From: JBCBSS01 sp039819065
GTDB lineage: Bacteria; Bacteroidota; Bacteroidia; Cytophagales; Cyclobacteriaceae
NCBI GenBank assembly: GCA_039819065.1
Contig: JBCBSS010000159.1
Span: 1-17,632 of the forward strand
Length of the DNA stretch: 17,632 nt
Direction of reading: 5' to 3'
Positions 1 through 8,971 of this stretch are shown piece by piece. The translations under genes were made by a program, and so were the position numbers. How positions within the stretch are numbered: the first letter of the stretch is position 1; each line of letters opens with the position of its first letter. The notes under the pieces were generated by a model. The model saw nothing but the letters and a program-made list of their open reading frames with translations, ran no database searches and was not told the origin of the DNA.

Positions 1-238
1 TTTCCATTCTGTTAACACCTCTATACAAGTCTAAAATTCGACGTACTGCATAAATGTTGAGTATAGTAAATAAATGAGATAAGGAGTGTATCATCACTCA
101 AAACCTTAAGTTATATACACAATGTAAGGTTATTTCCGAAAAGCGATTTTAATCAGTCTACTTAACGTCTAATTTTCTATTTATAAATTATTAGGTATCT
201 AATTGATCGAAATCAAGTGGGCTGGTGAGGCCTAAATC

Positions 239-2623
239 ATGAAACTAGAAGTTTCTTTAGACAACAAAACTGGCATCTCAAGAAGTCTGCTGCTGATCGG
301 AGGGTTATTAATTCCTATAATTGGTATTCTAACAAGAATCAACGAGCCCGATACTTACGATCCTCTCGCGCTAAGATTTGCTATCGGCATTCTAGCCTTA
401 CCCACTTTTATACTGAGCTTCTTCAACGAGTTCGTTAAGCGTAATCTCTACAAGTTCTTGTATGTCTATTATACGTTAACAGCTATTCTGTTTGAATTCT
501 TATTGTATGAGAATAATATGGAAGCAAGGTATGTACTGGCCATTTTCATTGTTTTCATAGGTATGAGCGTAGGGTTTAGTCGATCCAAACACCTGAAAAT
601 ATATATTCTATTATTCAGCGTTTGCACCTTTATTACCGCATTTAGTATAGAAAATCCTGCTACCCCACTCTACTCATTTACGGCACAGTTCAGTGTGCTC
701 ATATTCATCAACCTTGCTGTATCGAATACTATTATCAGCATAAATGAAAAGCTACAGCTTAGCAACAATAACTTCTCCGCGTTGCTAGACAGCATCAGTG
801 AGTCTTTCTATCTGGTTGGCACGGATTACAAAATTATCGAATTGAATAAGGAGTCTATTCGCAGTACTGCCAAAGTGGTTGGAGTTACGCCACGAAAGGG
901 CGATAGCTTGTTAGAAATATGCCCTCCTCATGAAATAGAAAATGTCAAAAGGAACATAAAGAAGGCTTTTAATGGGACGACGGTAGAATTAGAGCGGCGG
1001 ATAAAGTTCGAAGGCAGAGAACAGGAATTCTGGTTCTCAATTAAATATATACCGGTTAAAAACAAGGACAATGAGATTTATGCGGTACTGTTCACTGCAC
1101 TTAATATCAGCGACAAAAAGTCATCTGAATTAGAACTCAAGACACAGAATCATTTTATCAACAAGCTTCTACAGACACTGCCGCTCGGTCTTCGTATCCA
1201 CAACATTTCTTCAGATAACAGCTTATGGATTAACAACCAACTCCAGCAACATCTCGGTTACTCCGATGAAGAATGGCAGGCCTATAGTTCTTCCAGATTC
1301 GAGGATTTGATCTATGAAAAAGACCGCAATAAATTCATTGAAGCGATTGCAAGCCTACATGATAAATCTGATGACCAGGTATTGGAAAATGATTACCGCA
1401 TTAGAAGCGCCGATGACACCTGGGTATGGGTCAGGTCTTTTATGACTGGATTTAAGCGTAACGAAGTAGGCAAAGTGACAGAGGTACTGGAAGTGACTGA
1501 AAACATCACGGAGAGAAAGAAAACTATGCTTTCCCTGGTGGCCAGCGAAAGACGGTTCAGGGATCTTTTTGAATTAGCACCGGTTGGCATATTTATCTCT
1601 TCATTCAGCGGAGCCATAAAAGATGTTAATAAGGCACTTTGCGATACGCTAGGCTATTCAAAGGATGAACTATTAGACAAAAACCTGCGCCAAATAATCG
1701 GTGATGGTGGCAATTTCACCGATCTCAAAAAGCTTAAGCATCTCTTTACTGGTAAGGCCTACAAAAGCCGTTTTGAAAAGGAATACATAGGCAAAGGCGG
1801 TAAAATCATCAGTACCATCACTGACATTATCATCCTTGAAGAAGAAGGGCACGGCATGTTGCTAGGACAAGTAGTAGACATCAGCCATCGTATAGAAGCA
1901 GAAGAGCTAGTCAAGCACAAAAATGAAGAATTAGAGAAGGCGAATACTGAGTTAGATCGTTTCGTTTACAGTGCCGCCCACGACCTTAGAGCACCCCTTA
2001 CTTCGGTTATGGGTTTAATCAATCTAGCTAAAAAAGAAGGATCGGTAGAAAATATCTCCAGTTATCTTCAAATGATGGAAAAGAGCATCTCCAAACTAGA
2101 AAATTTCATTAGCGATGTGATTGACTTTTCTAAAAACTCAAGAATGGGTTTGAATGTGGAAGGCATCAATTTCAAGGAGCAACTTGAGAACATCTTCGAA
2201 AACCATGAGTATGCTAAGGGCGCTACCAAGATCAAAAAGTCTATTGAAATTGATTGCGATAGAGACTTTTACACAGACAGAAATAGGTTAGACATTGTCT
2301 TGAACAACTTGATTTCCAATGCTATCAGGTATTCTGATCCTAGCAAAGAGTCGCCATTTATCAATGTGCATGTATCTTCTGACGAAGAGGGTGCTACCAT
2401 TCACATTGAAGACAACGGACAAGGGATAGACGATGAACATATCGATAAAATATTCAATATATTTTACCGGGGCAATACCAGTTCTACCGGATCAGGGTTA
2501 GGGCTTTACATTGTTAAGGAAACCATAGATAAGTTAGGTGGCTATATCTCGGTTGATTCTAAAATTCAATCAGGAACGACCTTTAGAGTGCAAATTCCAA
2601 ACATGCTTGAAAAGGTTCAATAG
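239..2623 (+). CDS. Membrane sensor histidine kinase with three PAS domains
   Basis: This 794-aa protein is an inner-membrane sensor kinase that should autophosphorylate a histidine and pass the phosphate to a response regulator. Six hydrophobic segments (about residues 15-33, 43-63, 71-90, 97-114, 119-136, 147-166) form an N-terminal membrane domain. Three PAS domains follow (about 180-295, 305-428, 435-553), the first two ending in the typical NISDKK and NITERKK linkers. A short coiled coil (555-575) leads into HisKA, with the phospho-acceptor in AAHDLRAPLTS (His581). The HATPase domain has an N box (Asn694 in NNLISNA), a G1 box (DNGQGID, from Asp725) and a G2 box (GSGLGLYI, from Gly751). 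All catalytic motifs are intact. No receiver domain or response regulator is present here, so it is an orphan kinase and its signal is unknown. Its end lies 2 nt from the convergent T9SS protein gene, with no terminator between them. The family call is secure; the specific function is not. Confidence 0.93.
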   Translation: MKLEVSLDNKTGISRSLLLIGGLLIPIIGILTRINEPDTYDPLALRFAIGILALPTFILSFFNEFVKRNLYKFLYVYYTLTAILFEFLLYENNMEARYVLAIFIVFIGMSVGFSRSKHLKIYILLFSVCTFITAFSIENPATPLYSFTAQFSVLIFINLAVSNTIISINEKLQLSNNNFSALLDSISESFYLVGTDYKIIELNKESIRSTAKVVGVTPRKGDSLLEICPPHEIENVKRNIKKAFNGTTVELERRIKFEGREQEFWFSIKYIPVKNKDNEIYAVLFTALNISDKKSSELELKTQNHFINKLLQTLPLGLRIHNISSDNSLWINNQLQQHLGYSDEEWQAYSSSRFEDLIYEKDRNKFIEAIASLHDKSDDQVLENDYRIRSADDTWVWVRSFMTGFKRNEVGKVTEVLEVTENITERKKTMLSLVASERRFRDLFELAPVGIFISSFSGAIKDVNKALCDTLGYSKDELLDKNLRQIIGDGGNFTDLKKLKHLFTGKAYKSRFEKEYIGKGGKIISTITDIIILEEEGHGMLLGQVVDISHRIEAEELVKHKNEELEKANTELDRFVYSAAHDLRAPLTSVMGLINLAKKEGSVENISSYLQMMEKSISKLENFISDVIDFSKNSRMGLNVEGINFKEQLENIFENHEYAKGATKIKKSIEIDCDRDFYTDRNRLDIVLNNLISNAIRYSDPSKESPFINVHVSSDEEGATIHIEDNGQGIDDEHIDKIFNIFYRGNTSSTGSGLGLYIVKETIDKLGGYISVDSKIQSGTTFRVQIPNMLEKVQ

Positions 2624-2625
2624 CA

Positions 2626-5600
2626 CTATTTGATCACATTGATCCAGCCTTTGCAGACATCACTGATTCTCCCTTCAACATCATAATGTAAAATCGTTTC
2701 ATAGTAGTAGACTCCTGAACTTACATCGTCGGCCGTCCATCCGTCCAGATAATCATCGCTTTCGAAAACCAGTTTACCCCACCGATTATAAACCCTTAGC
2801 TCAATACGGTCGCCATTGGATTCGATAGCAAAAGAATCATTCAGGCCATCCTTCGATTCCGGTGTAAATACATTGGGTACCCTGAGTGTGAATATGGGCA
2901 TGTTGATAACTCGTTCCTCGACACAGAATTCATTACGAGCGAGTAGTCGCACCGGATAGAACGCATCGGCTTCAAACTCATGGATTACTTCCTCCTCTTC
3001 AGATGTTGTACCATCCCCAAAGTCCCATAAGATGCTTTCCGCGCCCTCACTTCTATTCTCCACCCTCAAAATGGTTCTTGAAAAACAATCATTGATACGC
3101 TCAAAAACAAAGTCTGGTCTTATTTCCGGCACCACGTCTACCTTAACACTATCGAGTCGCGTGCACCCGTTGGCGTCGGTCATAAAGACAAAATAGGTGG
3201 TGGTATCCTCAGGGGAAACTAAGGGGCTTGGTTCCGTTGACTGAAAGGTGCTGTCCGCATTTGTCCACTGATAGCTGACACCACCGGTAGCTGACAACCT
3301 GAACTGATCACCAAAGCATATCATATCGTCATCTACAACATTAAAATTGCTCTCAAAAACGTCGACAAAGGTTTGAACCGAGTCTATCCCAATACATGTG
3401 TTGGCATCAATCGCGGTCAATTTGACTAGGTACCTACCCTCACCTGGATAGACATGCGGTATGAACAGCGTATCAGTTCTAACCGTAGAAGTGCCATCTC
3501 CAAAATCCCATTCGAAAAGCTGTCCGCCAATGCTGAAATTCTCAAAAACAATAGTATCAGGGAAGCAAACACTATTGAGTCCCGGAGCATCGAAAGCCAG
3601 CGAATTTGTCCTCAGTCTTGCTCTTAGAGATGCCAGGTCAAACTTAAAAACAGCATTATTACAATTCTGACTGCGATTGCTGCTAAACTCATTTGACACA
3701 TTGAGCGAAGGAAAGTCTCTTACATTTCCACCGCACCCCGCGCAAACGGCGTGGTAAACAATTCCCCGTTTATCAAACCTACTCGTACCACCATCAACAT
3801 GCGTATTTGACACATTGCCTCCTAGAAAGGTCGCATACAGTAATTCAGAAGCATCGCCTGAAAGTACCATCAAGTAGAAGTCAGAACCGGATGTAATGGG
3901 ATCAAAAGCATCACTGGTAACGGTAAGCCCATTGGTACTGCCTCCTACAAAGTTTCTCGTTACTTCTCCTACAGTTGGCGTGTTCACCTGCCCACCCCAG
4001 CCACTGATATAAATGTTATCGCATTCGCTAACTAGAAAGGCTGTAGGCGAAATATCAGGTCGGTTGGAACCTGAACCAAAAACAGTTGAAAAGACCGTTG
4101 TGCTGAGGTTATTAGTCAGCTTGTGTATAAACTGTCCTCCGGCTGCCTCGCTGAAAACATTACCCACAACCGGGTAATTGCCCTGGGTTTGTCCGAAGAG
4201 GTAGACATCCTCATTTACATCGAGATCAATAAAATAGGCCTGATCATAGCGAGTGGTTCCAATGTACGTAGCATTGAGAATGTCTTCACCATCAGCTGAT
4301 AGTTTGGCTACCCAACCATCAACTGAACCTGAATATGTCGTTCGCAGCCCATTTACACCTGGAAAATTGGTGCTAGTGGTTCCACCGGTCAGGTAAATAT
4401 TGTTCGCTGCATCCAGTTTTATAGAATACGCAGCGTCTGTTGCCGAACCACCCAGATATCTACTCCAAACCACATTGTCAAGGTCAGGTTCAAGTTTTAC
4501 CACCACTGCATCATGAGACCCGCCGGCAAAGCTATTGATACTTTCTGCCGGTAGAAAGTCATTAGAAAGCGTATTGGAAGCGATATATACAAAGTCGTCT
4601 TTATCCACGATGACATCACCTCTCAGTTGATCACCGTAATTTCGGGCAATAGGACTCTCTCGTTTTGGTTCAACGTTTAAGTTACCCTCTATGAAATTGA
4701 CCCCGTCATTAGCACTTCCACCTAGATAAGTAGACCCTAGTATCGAGTTTCCATTCTGGCTCAATTTGGTCACAAAGAGGTCTGAACCGACCTGAAACCG
4801 TATGGCGCCTATTGGTTCTACATCTGTACCACCGCTAAAGGTCGAACCGTTGGTCACCGGGAAATTAGTAGAACTGGTTGCTCCGAGTATAATCAACTCT
4901 CCCTTGCTATTGGCTACAAGGCTTTGAGGTGTTTCGGTGCCATTACCTCCTAAAAATGTAGCATATAATAGCTCAGAACCTATAGAATCAAACTTCAGAA
5001 TGCCCATATCCCACTGCCCTCCAGCATAGGTATTCTGAGCTGGGTTTACCAAAGGAAATGAACCGATCACACCGGCTGGAGGAGGTGCATTAACGGTAGA
5101 TACCATTCCGCCAGAATACACATTTCCCGACTCATCAAATGTGGCTGTATTGCCCCAGTTGTCATAAGTAGAGCCTGAATAAGCCGAAAAGATCAAAAGT
5201 GGATCGATGATAAGATCATGGCAGTCATCGTACCCTAGCGGAAAATCAAAGCTTAATTCGTTACCATTTAGGACAAACTGGCAAACCACAGGTACTTTTT
5301 GGCCATCTATAAATTGATAGGCATAAGGTTTCTTTTCGATCACCTCATTTAAGCTGGTTTTCAAATACAAGCTACCTTGCCTGAGTTCGATATTATCCAA
5401 ACCATTATACTGAAACCGGATATCATTAGGGTCTCCTTCGGGACTCACCACCAAGTCATACTTAAGCGAACCTTGAGCGTTGTACACTTCCATATCTATT
5501 CCATAATATAGACCTTGGTAGTTTACCTTGTAAAAAGCCTTGGCATCACTGCCCCATCGATTAGGGTCATTGCCTATGAAGTAATTATACCGGTGCGTAA

Positions 5601-5976
5601 GCTGTTCACCACCAACAAGACATACATCTGGGTTATAACCTAGAAAGGCTACGTCATAAACATGATAATTGACACCTTCATGGTCATGCCGGTGGCGGGA
5701 TTCCCTCAGGCGAGAAATGACATCGAAACCTTCCAGATTGCCATGATTATGCAAGTGGTGGAATTTGTCTCGGTCAGAAAATTGGTAGGTGAATTTATTC
5801 TTGAATAGATAAAGGTCTCCATGGGTTATGGGGGCCGCAAACCTGACTTCGTCGCGCCATTGATTTTTATTTTCTATGAAGTGTATTCCAGCATGGTGTG
5901 GCGTCCCACCCGTAAATGCTTTCAGGCTGGAAGAACAGAGAAGAACTAGAATAAAGACCTTAAAGGTTTCTTTCAC
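2626..5976 (-). CDS. T9SS type B cargo protein: DUF7948-like domain, SBBP repeats, PKD domains
   Basis: This 1116-aa exported protein has the architecture of Bacteroidota type IX secretion cargo. Residues 1-20 are a signal peptide (FKVFILVLLCSSSLKAF). Residues about 30-255 resemble the N-terminal domain that precedes SBBP repeats (IHFIENKNQW at its start; probably DUF7948). From about 262 to 800 run beta-propeller-like SBBP repeats of the form FLGG...D...DxxxNIYxxGxT. They include the family-typical Cys segment HAVCAGCGG and a NCNNAVFKFDL ending. Two PKD domains carry WDFGDGT at about 824 and 984, with an Ig-like segment between them. The last ~83 residues (from PNVFTP, 1034) match the gliding-motility-associated C-terminal sorting domain, with VYNRWGKLVFES and the final KGWINVIK. 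It is therefore likely secreted through T9SS and anchored at or released from the surface, with an adhesion-like role. The start codon is GTG, with an in-frame TGA two codons upstream, so no earlier start exists. The gene appears monocistronic, with its own promoter at 6159-6189. Confidence 0.92.
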   Translation of the reverse strand: MKETFKVFILVLLCSSSLKAFTGGTPHHAGIHFIENKNQWRDEVRFAAPITHGDLYLFKNKFTYQFSDRDKFHHLHNHGNLEGFDVISRLRESRHRHDHEGVNYHVYDVAFLGYNPDVCLVGGEQLTHRYNYFIGNDPNRWGSDAKAFYKVNYQGLYYGIDMEVYNAQGSLKYDLVVSPEGDPNDIRFQYNGLDNIELRQGSLYLKTSLNEVIEKKPYAYQFIDGQKVPVVCQFVLNGNELSFDFPLGYDDCHDLIIDPLLIFSAYSGSTYDNWGNTATFDESGNVYSGGMVSTVNAPPPAGVIGSFPLVNPAQNTYAGGQWDMGILKFDSIGSELLYATFLGGNGTETPQSLVANSKGELIILGATSSTNFPVTNGSTFSGGTDVEPIGAIRFQVGSDLFVTKLSQNGNSILGSTYLGGSANDGVNFIEGNLNVEPKRESPIARNYGDQLRGDVIVDKDDFVYIASNTLSNDFLPAESINSFAGGSHDAVVVKLEPDLDNVVWSRYLGGSATDAAYSIKLDAANNIYLTGGTTSTNFPGVNGLRTTYSGSVDGWVAKLSADGEDILNATYIGTTRYDQAYFIDLDVNEDVYLFGQTQGNYPVVGNVFSEAAGGQFIHKLTNNLSTTVFSTVFGSGSNRPDISPTAFLVSECDNIYISGWGGQVNTPTVGEVTRNFVGGSTNGLTVTSDAFDPITSGSDFYLMVLSGDASELLYATFLGGNVSNTHVDGGTSRFDKRGIVYHAVCAGCGGNVRDFPSLNVSNEFSSNRSQNCNNAVFKFDLASLRARLRTNSLAFDAPGLNSVCFPDTIVFENFSIGGQLFEWDFGDGTSTVRTDTLFIPHVYPGEGRYLVKLTAIDANTCIGIDSVQTFVDVFESNFNVVDDDMICFGDQFRLSATGGVSYQWTNADSTFQSTEPSPLVSPEDTTTYFVFMTDANGCTRLDSVKVDVVPEIRPDFVFERINDCFSRTILRVENRSEGAESILWDFGDGTTSEEEEVIHEFEADAFYPVRLLARNEFCVEERVINMPIFTLRVPNVFTPESKDGLNDSFAIESNGDRIELRVYNRWGKLVFESDDYLDGWTADDVSSGVYYYETILHYDVEGRISDVCKGWINVIK

Positions 5977-6075
5977 GTTTCAATTCAGTTTGGATTAAAC
6001 AACCGACTCATCATTGCTGCCTGAATCGGGCTGCCGTCATAATGGCACAACGTACGACCACAGTATAAGATACAA

Positions 6076-6091
6076 ACAGCAAAAAAGCTGT
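6076..6091 (-). other. Small hairpin in the 5' leader of the T9SS cargo gene
   Basis: ACAGC (6076-6080) and GCTGT (6087-6091) are inverted around six A residues on the plus strand, so the leader RNA of the minus-strand gene would form a 5-bp stem with a U6 loop. It lies about 100 nt before the start codon. The U-run is in the loop, not after the stem, so it is not an intrinsic terminator. Its function is unknown. Confidence 0.35.
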
Positions 6092-6158
6092 CGTGCAGGC
6101 CGCAAAGTACAAATTACCTACATTGAATACGCGCAAGAATTGCTCTACAGTTGCCTAA

Positions 6159-6189
6159 CAAAGATAGTAGCCATATCAACTTTGTCAAG
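6159..6189 (-). promoter_or_regulatory. Bacteroidota housekeeping promoter for the T9SS cargo gene
   Basis: On the minus strand CTTG (6189-6186) is followed by exactly 19 nt and TATCTTTG (6166-6159). This is a perfect match to the TAnnTTTG -7 element, and three of four bases match the TTTG -33 element. Transcription should begin near 6153, giving a leader of about 175 nt before the GTG at 5976. The match is seen in the sequence; activity is inferred. Confidence 0.7.
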
Positions 6190-6234
6190 CCGTAATTTGG
6201 GAAAAGATACTAATAGCCTAAACTGGTAAAGTAT

Positions 6235-6376
6235 GAATCAAAACATAAAAAAATGTCATATCGCAGCGCAGCGAAGATATCTCTCTAATCAATGAATCAG
6301 CTTCTACATTTTTCTATGCGCTTACCTAGAAAGATCTCTCTCAAGTTCGAAAAGACATTTTTTTATGTTTTGATTC
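6235..6376. repeat. 142-bp inverted-repeat element with 23-bp perfect arms
   Basis: The left arm 6235-6257 (starting GAATCAAAACAT, then A7, TGTC) is the exact reverse complement of the right arm 6354-6376. With one bulged base (6234) three more pairs form (6231-6233 with 6377-6379). The 96-nt interior holds two related direct copies of a core: CGCAGCGCAGCGAAGATATCTCTCT from 6262 and a diverged GCGCTTACC...AGATCTCTCT ending at 6340. The first, read with the arm end, gives TGTCATATCGC...GATATCTC, which resembles the dispersed TGTCATTGCG...GCAATCTC elements at 10511-10851. The element sits 27 bp past the stop codon of the ABC permease operon and upstream of the T9SS gene promoter. It could be a MITE-like repeat, a strong (bidirectional) terminator, or both. 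No convincing target-site duplication was found. Confidence 0.7.
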
Positions 6377-6403
6377 TACGTCAGCTCAAACTGAGACCTT
6401 TGA

Positions 6404-8971
6404 TTAAATCTCCTTTCTCAACACTTCAAGTGGGGATCGATTCACTACACTTCTGGTGTTGAACCACCCTACCATCATAGTCAATAGGATGATGCCTACC
6501 CAGATATACAGTAAATCGGGGAAGTCTGGTAAAAACGATATCTCAAAGAAGTAAATAGCCAGTATGTAACCGGATATAACCGAAAGTAGAATGCCTGTCA
6601 AACCAGCAAAGAAGCCCAGATAACCGTATTCGATCAATGTCATTCCGGTGATCTGTTTTTTCAGTGCTCCGATAGTTCTAAGCAATACGTTCTCCTTGAG
6701 GCGTAAGTATTTACTGTTGATCACCCCACCAGCCAATACCACTAATCCGGTAGCTATACTAAAGAGCGCCATGAATTGAATCACAAAAGCCACTTTGTCA
6801 AAGAAGTCATTGATGGTATCCAGAATGAGTGTAAAATCGATCAACGAGACATTTGGATATTGAAGTACCAACTCTTGTTGATAGCGCGCCGCCTGTTGCT
6901 GATCATCGATTCTGGTAGTCAACACATAGAATTGAGGAGCCCGTTCTAAAACACCATTGGGAAATACGAAGATGAAGTTAGGCGGATCTTTGGGCCATTC
7001 TACATCTCTGATACCACCGACATAAGTGGTAATGGGAATGCCTTGTACATCGAAAACAATAGTATCTCCAACACCTACTTCCAAAGTCTCATGCATCCCT
7101 TCTGAAATGGTCACGAATATAGAATCGCCAGGGTTCTGGACGCTATCTTGAATATCACCTTCTATAAGCTCCTCAGAAGCTATCAAGGAGTCACGATAGG
7201 TCACACGATACTCTCGCGTAATGGCCCAGTTGGGAATAGCATCGGTAGTATCATTCTGAATATCAGTTACTGTATTACCGTTGATGCTACTGATTCTACA
7301 GGTAACAATAGGCACCAGTTGATTGATAGGCAGCTCATGCTCATTGGTTAGCTTCACAATGCCGTCTTTCTGTGGAGGTTGAATATCAAACAGTATGGTA
7401 TTCGACTGGTTATCCTGTCCCACAAATTCTACCTGGTTGAGCAGGCTGTCCTGAACGATATTCAAGGTAGAAACCAAAAAAGCACCCAAACCAATGACTA
7501 CCACAAGTACCGTAGTCTGGTTATTAGGCCTGAAAAGGTTAGACAAACTCTGGCGCCATACAAAACCCCAACCGCTTGGGAAGAAACGCTTTACCAAATA
7601 CATGATCGTTCTAGCCACTAAGGCAAGACACCCGAAGGCCAAGGCTAATGCCGTGAAGAAGCCCACTCCCGTAGTGATACTGTCTGACTGATAAGCGGCA
7701 AATGCCATCGGGAACAGGATGATGAGCAGAATAGTAACAATCCTGGTCTTAGATACCTTCTTATCCCCTTTGAAGTCCGACCTTAAAACAGTGAGCGGTG
7801 GCACGAATCGCACGCTGACCAATGGTAGAATAGAGAACAATACCGAAATCACTAATCCAAGTAATAAGCCTTCTCCCACCGCCAGCCAGGCAATAGAGAT
7901 ATTGATGTCCAGCGGTAAAAACTCTTTTAGCACCAGTGGCAGTAAGAACTGAATGGAAAGACCGGTCAGTACGCCCAGCGCGCTCCCGATGATCCCCAGA
8001 AAGATCGTTTGGATGAAGAAGATATTGAAGGCCTGCCATCCCGACGCTCCAATGCATCTTAGTACGGCGACCGTGGCCCTCTTTTCCCTTACATAGATAT
8101 GTACAGAGCTGGCTACACCAATACAACCTAAGATCAAGGCAACGAACGCCAACAGGTTAAAGAAACGGTTCAAGTTGCGGAAGCCTTCCCCCAGCCCTTC
8201 TTTACGGCTTTGTACCGTTTCAAAAGAGTGTCCAAACTTTCTGATTTCTGGCTTTAACTCTTCCAGAATTTCCTCTGCATTATCGTCAGAACTGGCTTTG
8301 AAATATCTTTTATACCAAATACGGCTACCATATTGTACTAGTCCGGTAGAATCAAGGTAGTCCAAGGAAATGTAGACTGATGGTGTGAATGAGGCCGTTA
8401 CACCGCTGCTACCGGGTATCTTTTGCACCATCCCAGCGATCTTGAATACCTTATCTCCTATCTTCACCGAGTCGTCGGAACTGACTTCAAACTGTGTAGC
8501 AAGGTTGTCATCGATCATCACCAATGGCTCTTGCTTCATTTTTTCGTAAGCATTGGTTGGCAGCGTTTCTATTTCTCCGTAGAATGGAAAGCCTCCTTTC
8601 AATGCCACTACCCTTACCAACCGAGTCCTGCCATTATTCATGAAAAGCACCATAGAAGCCATGTCAGCCTGATAGGCTTGCTCTGCACCTACAGAATCAA
8701 AAGCGGACTGGAGCTCGTTTTCAAATTCCTTGTTGGCATTCACCACCAAATCAGCCCCCAGCAGGTCTTTGGCCTGATCATCGATATCGCCTTGCAAATT
8801 GATATTGAATGAATTGATAGCTACCAGTGCTGCGATACCTATGATGATAGAGGAAATAAAAAGGAATAGTCGCGAAAAGTTATGGCGTGCATCCTTCCAG
8901 GCCATCTTCCAGACCCAGCTATCTTTCAGCAGGTTCTTGCGCTGCTTTTTGATTTTTATGATGTACTCCAT
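6404..8971 (-). CDS. ABC transporter permease, YbbP/FtsX type (10 TM)
   Basis: This 855-aa inner-membrane permease is the partner of the ATPase encoded just upstream. About ten hydrophobic segments are visible: 33-55, 271-291, 316-340, 360-385, 409-427, 435-460, 486-505, and three near 735-757, 785-810 and 825-845. Two FtsX-type cores are present: the first carries VREKRATVAVLRCIGAS (294-310) and the second LRLKENVLLRTIGALKKQ near residue 770. Large extracytoplasmic domains lie between TM1 and TM2 and between TM7 and TM8. The size, the ten-TM layout and the pairing with a LolD-like ATPase beside a TesA-like esterase fit the YbbA-YbbP group, whose members are thought to move lipid-like or hydrophobic molecules out of the inner membrane instead of importing substrate. 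The start ATG overlaps the ATPase stop (TAATG), indicating translational coupling. The substrate is not determined. Confidence 0.9.
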   Translation of the reverse strand: MEYIIKIKKQRKNLLKDSWVWKMAWKDARHNFSRLFLFISSIIIGIAALVAINSFNINLQGDIDDQAKDLLGADLVVNANKEFENELQSAFDSVGAEQAYQADMASMVLFMNNGRTRLVRVVALKGGFPFYGEIETLPTNAYEKMKQEPLVMIDDNLATQFEVSSDDSVKIGDKVFKIAGMVQKIPGSSGVTASFTPSVYISLDYLDSTGLVQYGSRIWYKRYFKASSDDNAEEILEELKPEIRKFGHSFETVQSRKEGLGEGFRNLNRFFNLLAFVALILGCIGVASSVHIYVREKRATVAVLRCIGASGWQAFNIFFIQTIFLGIIGSALGVLTGLSIQFLLPLVLKEFLPLDINISIAWLAVGEGLLLGLVISVLFSILPLVSVRFVPPLTVLRSDFKGDKKVSKTRIVTILLIILFPMAFAAYQSDSITTGVGFFTALALAFGCLALVARTIMYLVKRFFPSGWGFVWRQSLSNLFRPNNQTTVLVVVIGLGAFLVSTLNIVQDSLLNQVEFVGQDNQSNTILFDIQPPQKDGIVKLTNEHELPINQLVPIVTCRISSINGNTVTDIQNDTTDAIPNWAITREYRVTYRDSLIASEELIEGDIQDSVQNPGDSIFVTISEGMHETLEVGVGDTIVFDVQGIPITTYVGGIRDVEWPKDPPNFIFVFPNGVLERAPQFYVLTTRIDDQQQAARYQQELVLQYPNVSLIDFTLILDTINDFFDKVAFVIQFMALFSIATGLVVLAGGVINSKYLRLKENVLLRTIGALKKQITGMTLIEYGYLGFFAGLTGILLSVISGYILAIYFFEISFLPDFPDLLYIWVGIILLTMMVGWFNTRSVVNRSPLEVLRKEI

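Larger units (their letters stand above)
5977..6403. other. Intergenic region, 427 bp, no gene
   Basis: This spacer separates two minus-strand transcription units. From left to right it contains the leader of the T9SS gene, a small hairpin, the promoter and the 142-bp inverted-repeat element. A 71-codon plus-strand frame at 6014-6229 runs across the promoter and has no recognisable product, so it was not called. Confidence 0.6.

Noticed and set aside
123..160. TGTAAGGTT upstream of the histidine kinase, similar to the -35-like box of the second sigma operon
   Set aside because: No GACTAT or GTCTAA box lies at 16-17 nt; the nearest (CAGTCTAC) is about 25 nt away, so the match looks accidental.
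6014..6229. 71-codon plus-strand reading frame between the T9SS gene and the inverted-repeat element
   Set aside because: It runs antisense across the well-matched minus-strand promoter and leader, has a composition unlike a protein, and no recognisable motif.
6231..6379. TA target-site duplication flanking the inverted-repeat element
   Set aside because: TA occurs on both sides but at different offsets from the arms, so a transposition footprint cannot be claimed.
7761..8126. 121-codon frame inside the YbbP-type permease gene
   Set aside because: It is on the same strand in another frame, fully within a well-supported permease gene, with a Trp/His/Arg-rich random-looking product.
8423..8812. 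129-codon antisense frame within the permease gene
   Set aside because: It is an opposite-strand shadow of the permease with no family resemblance.
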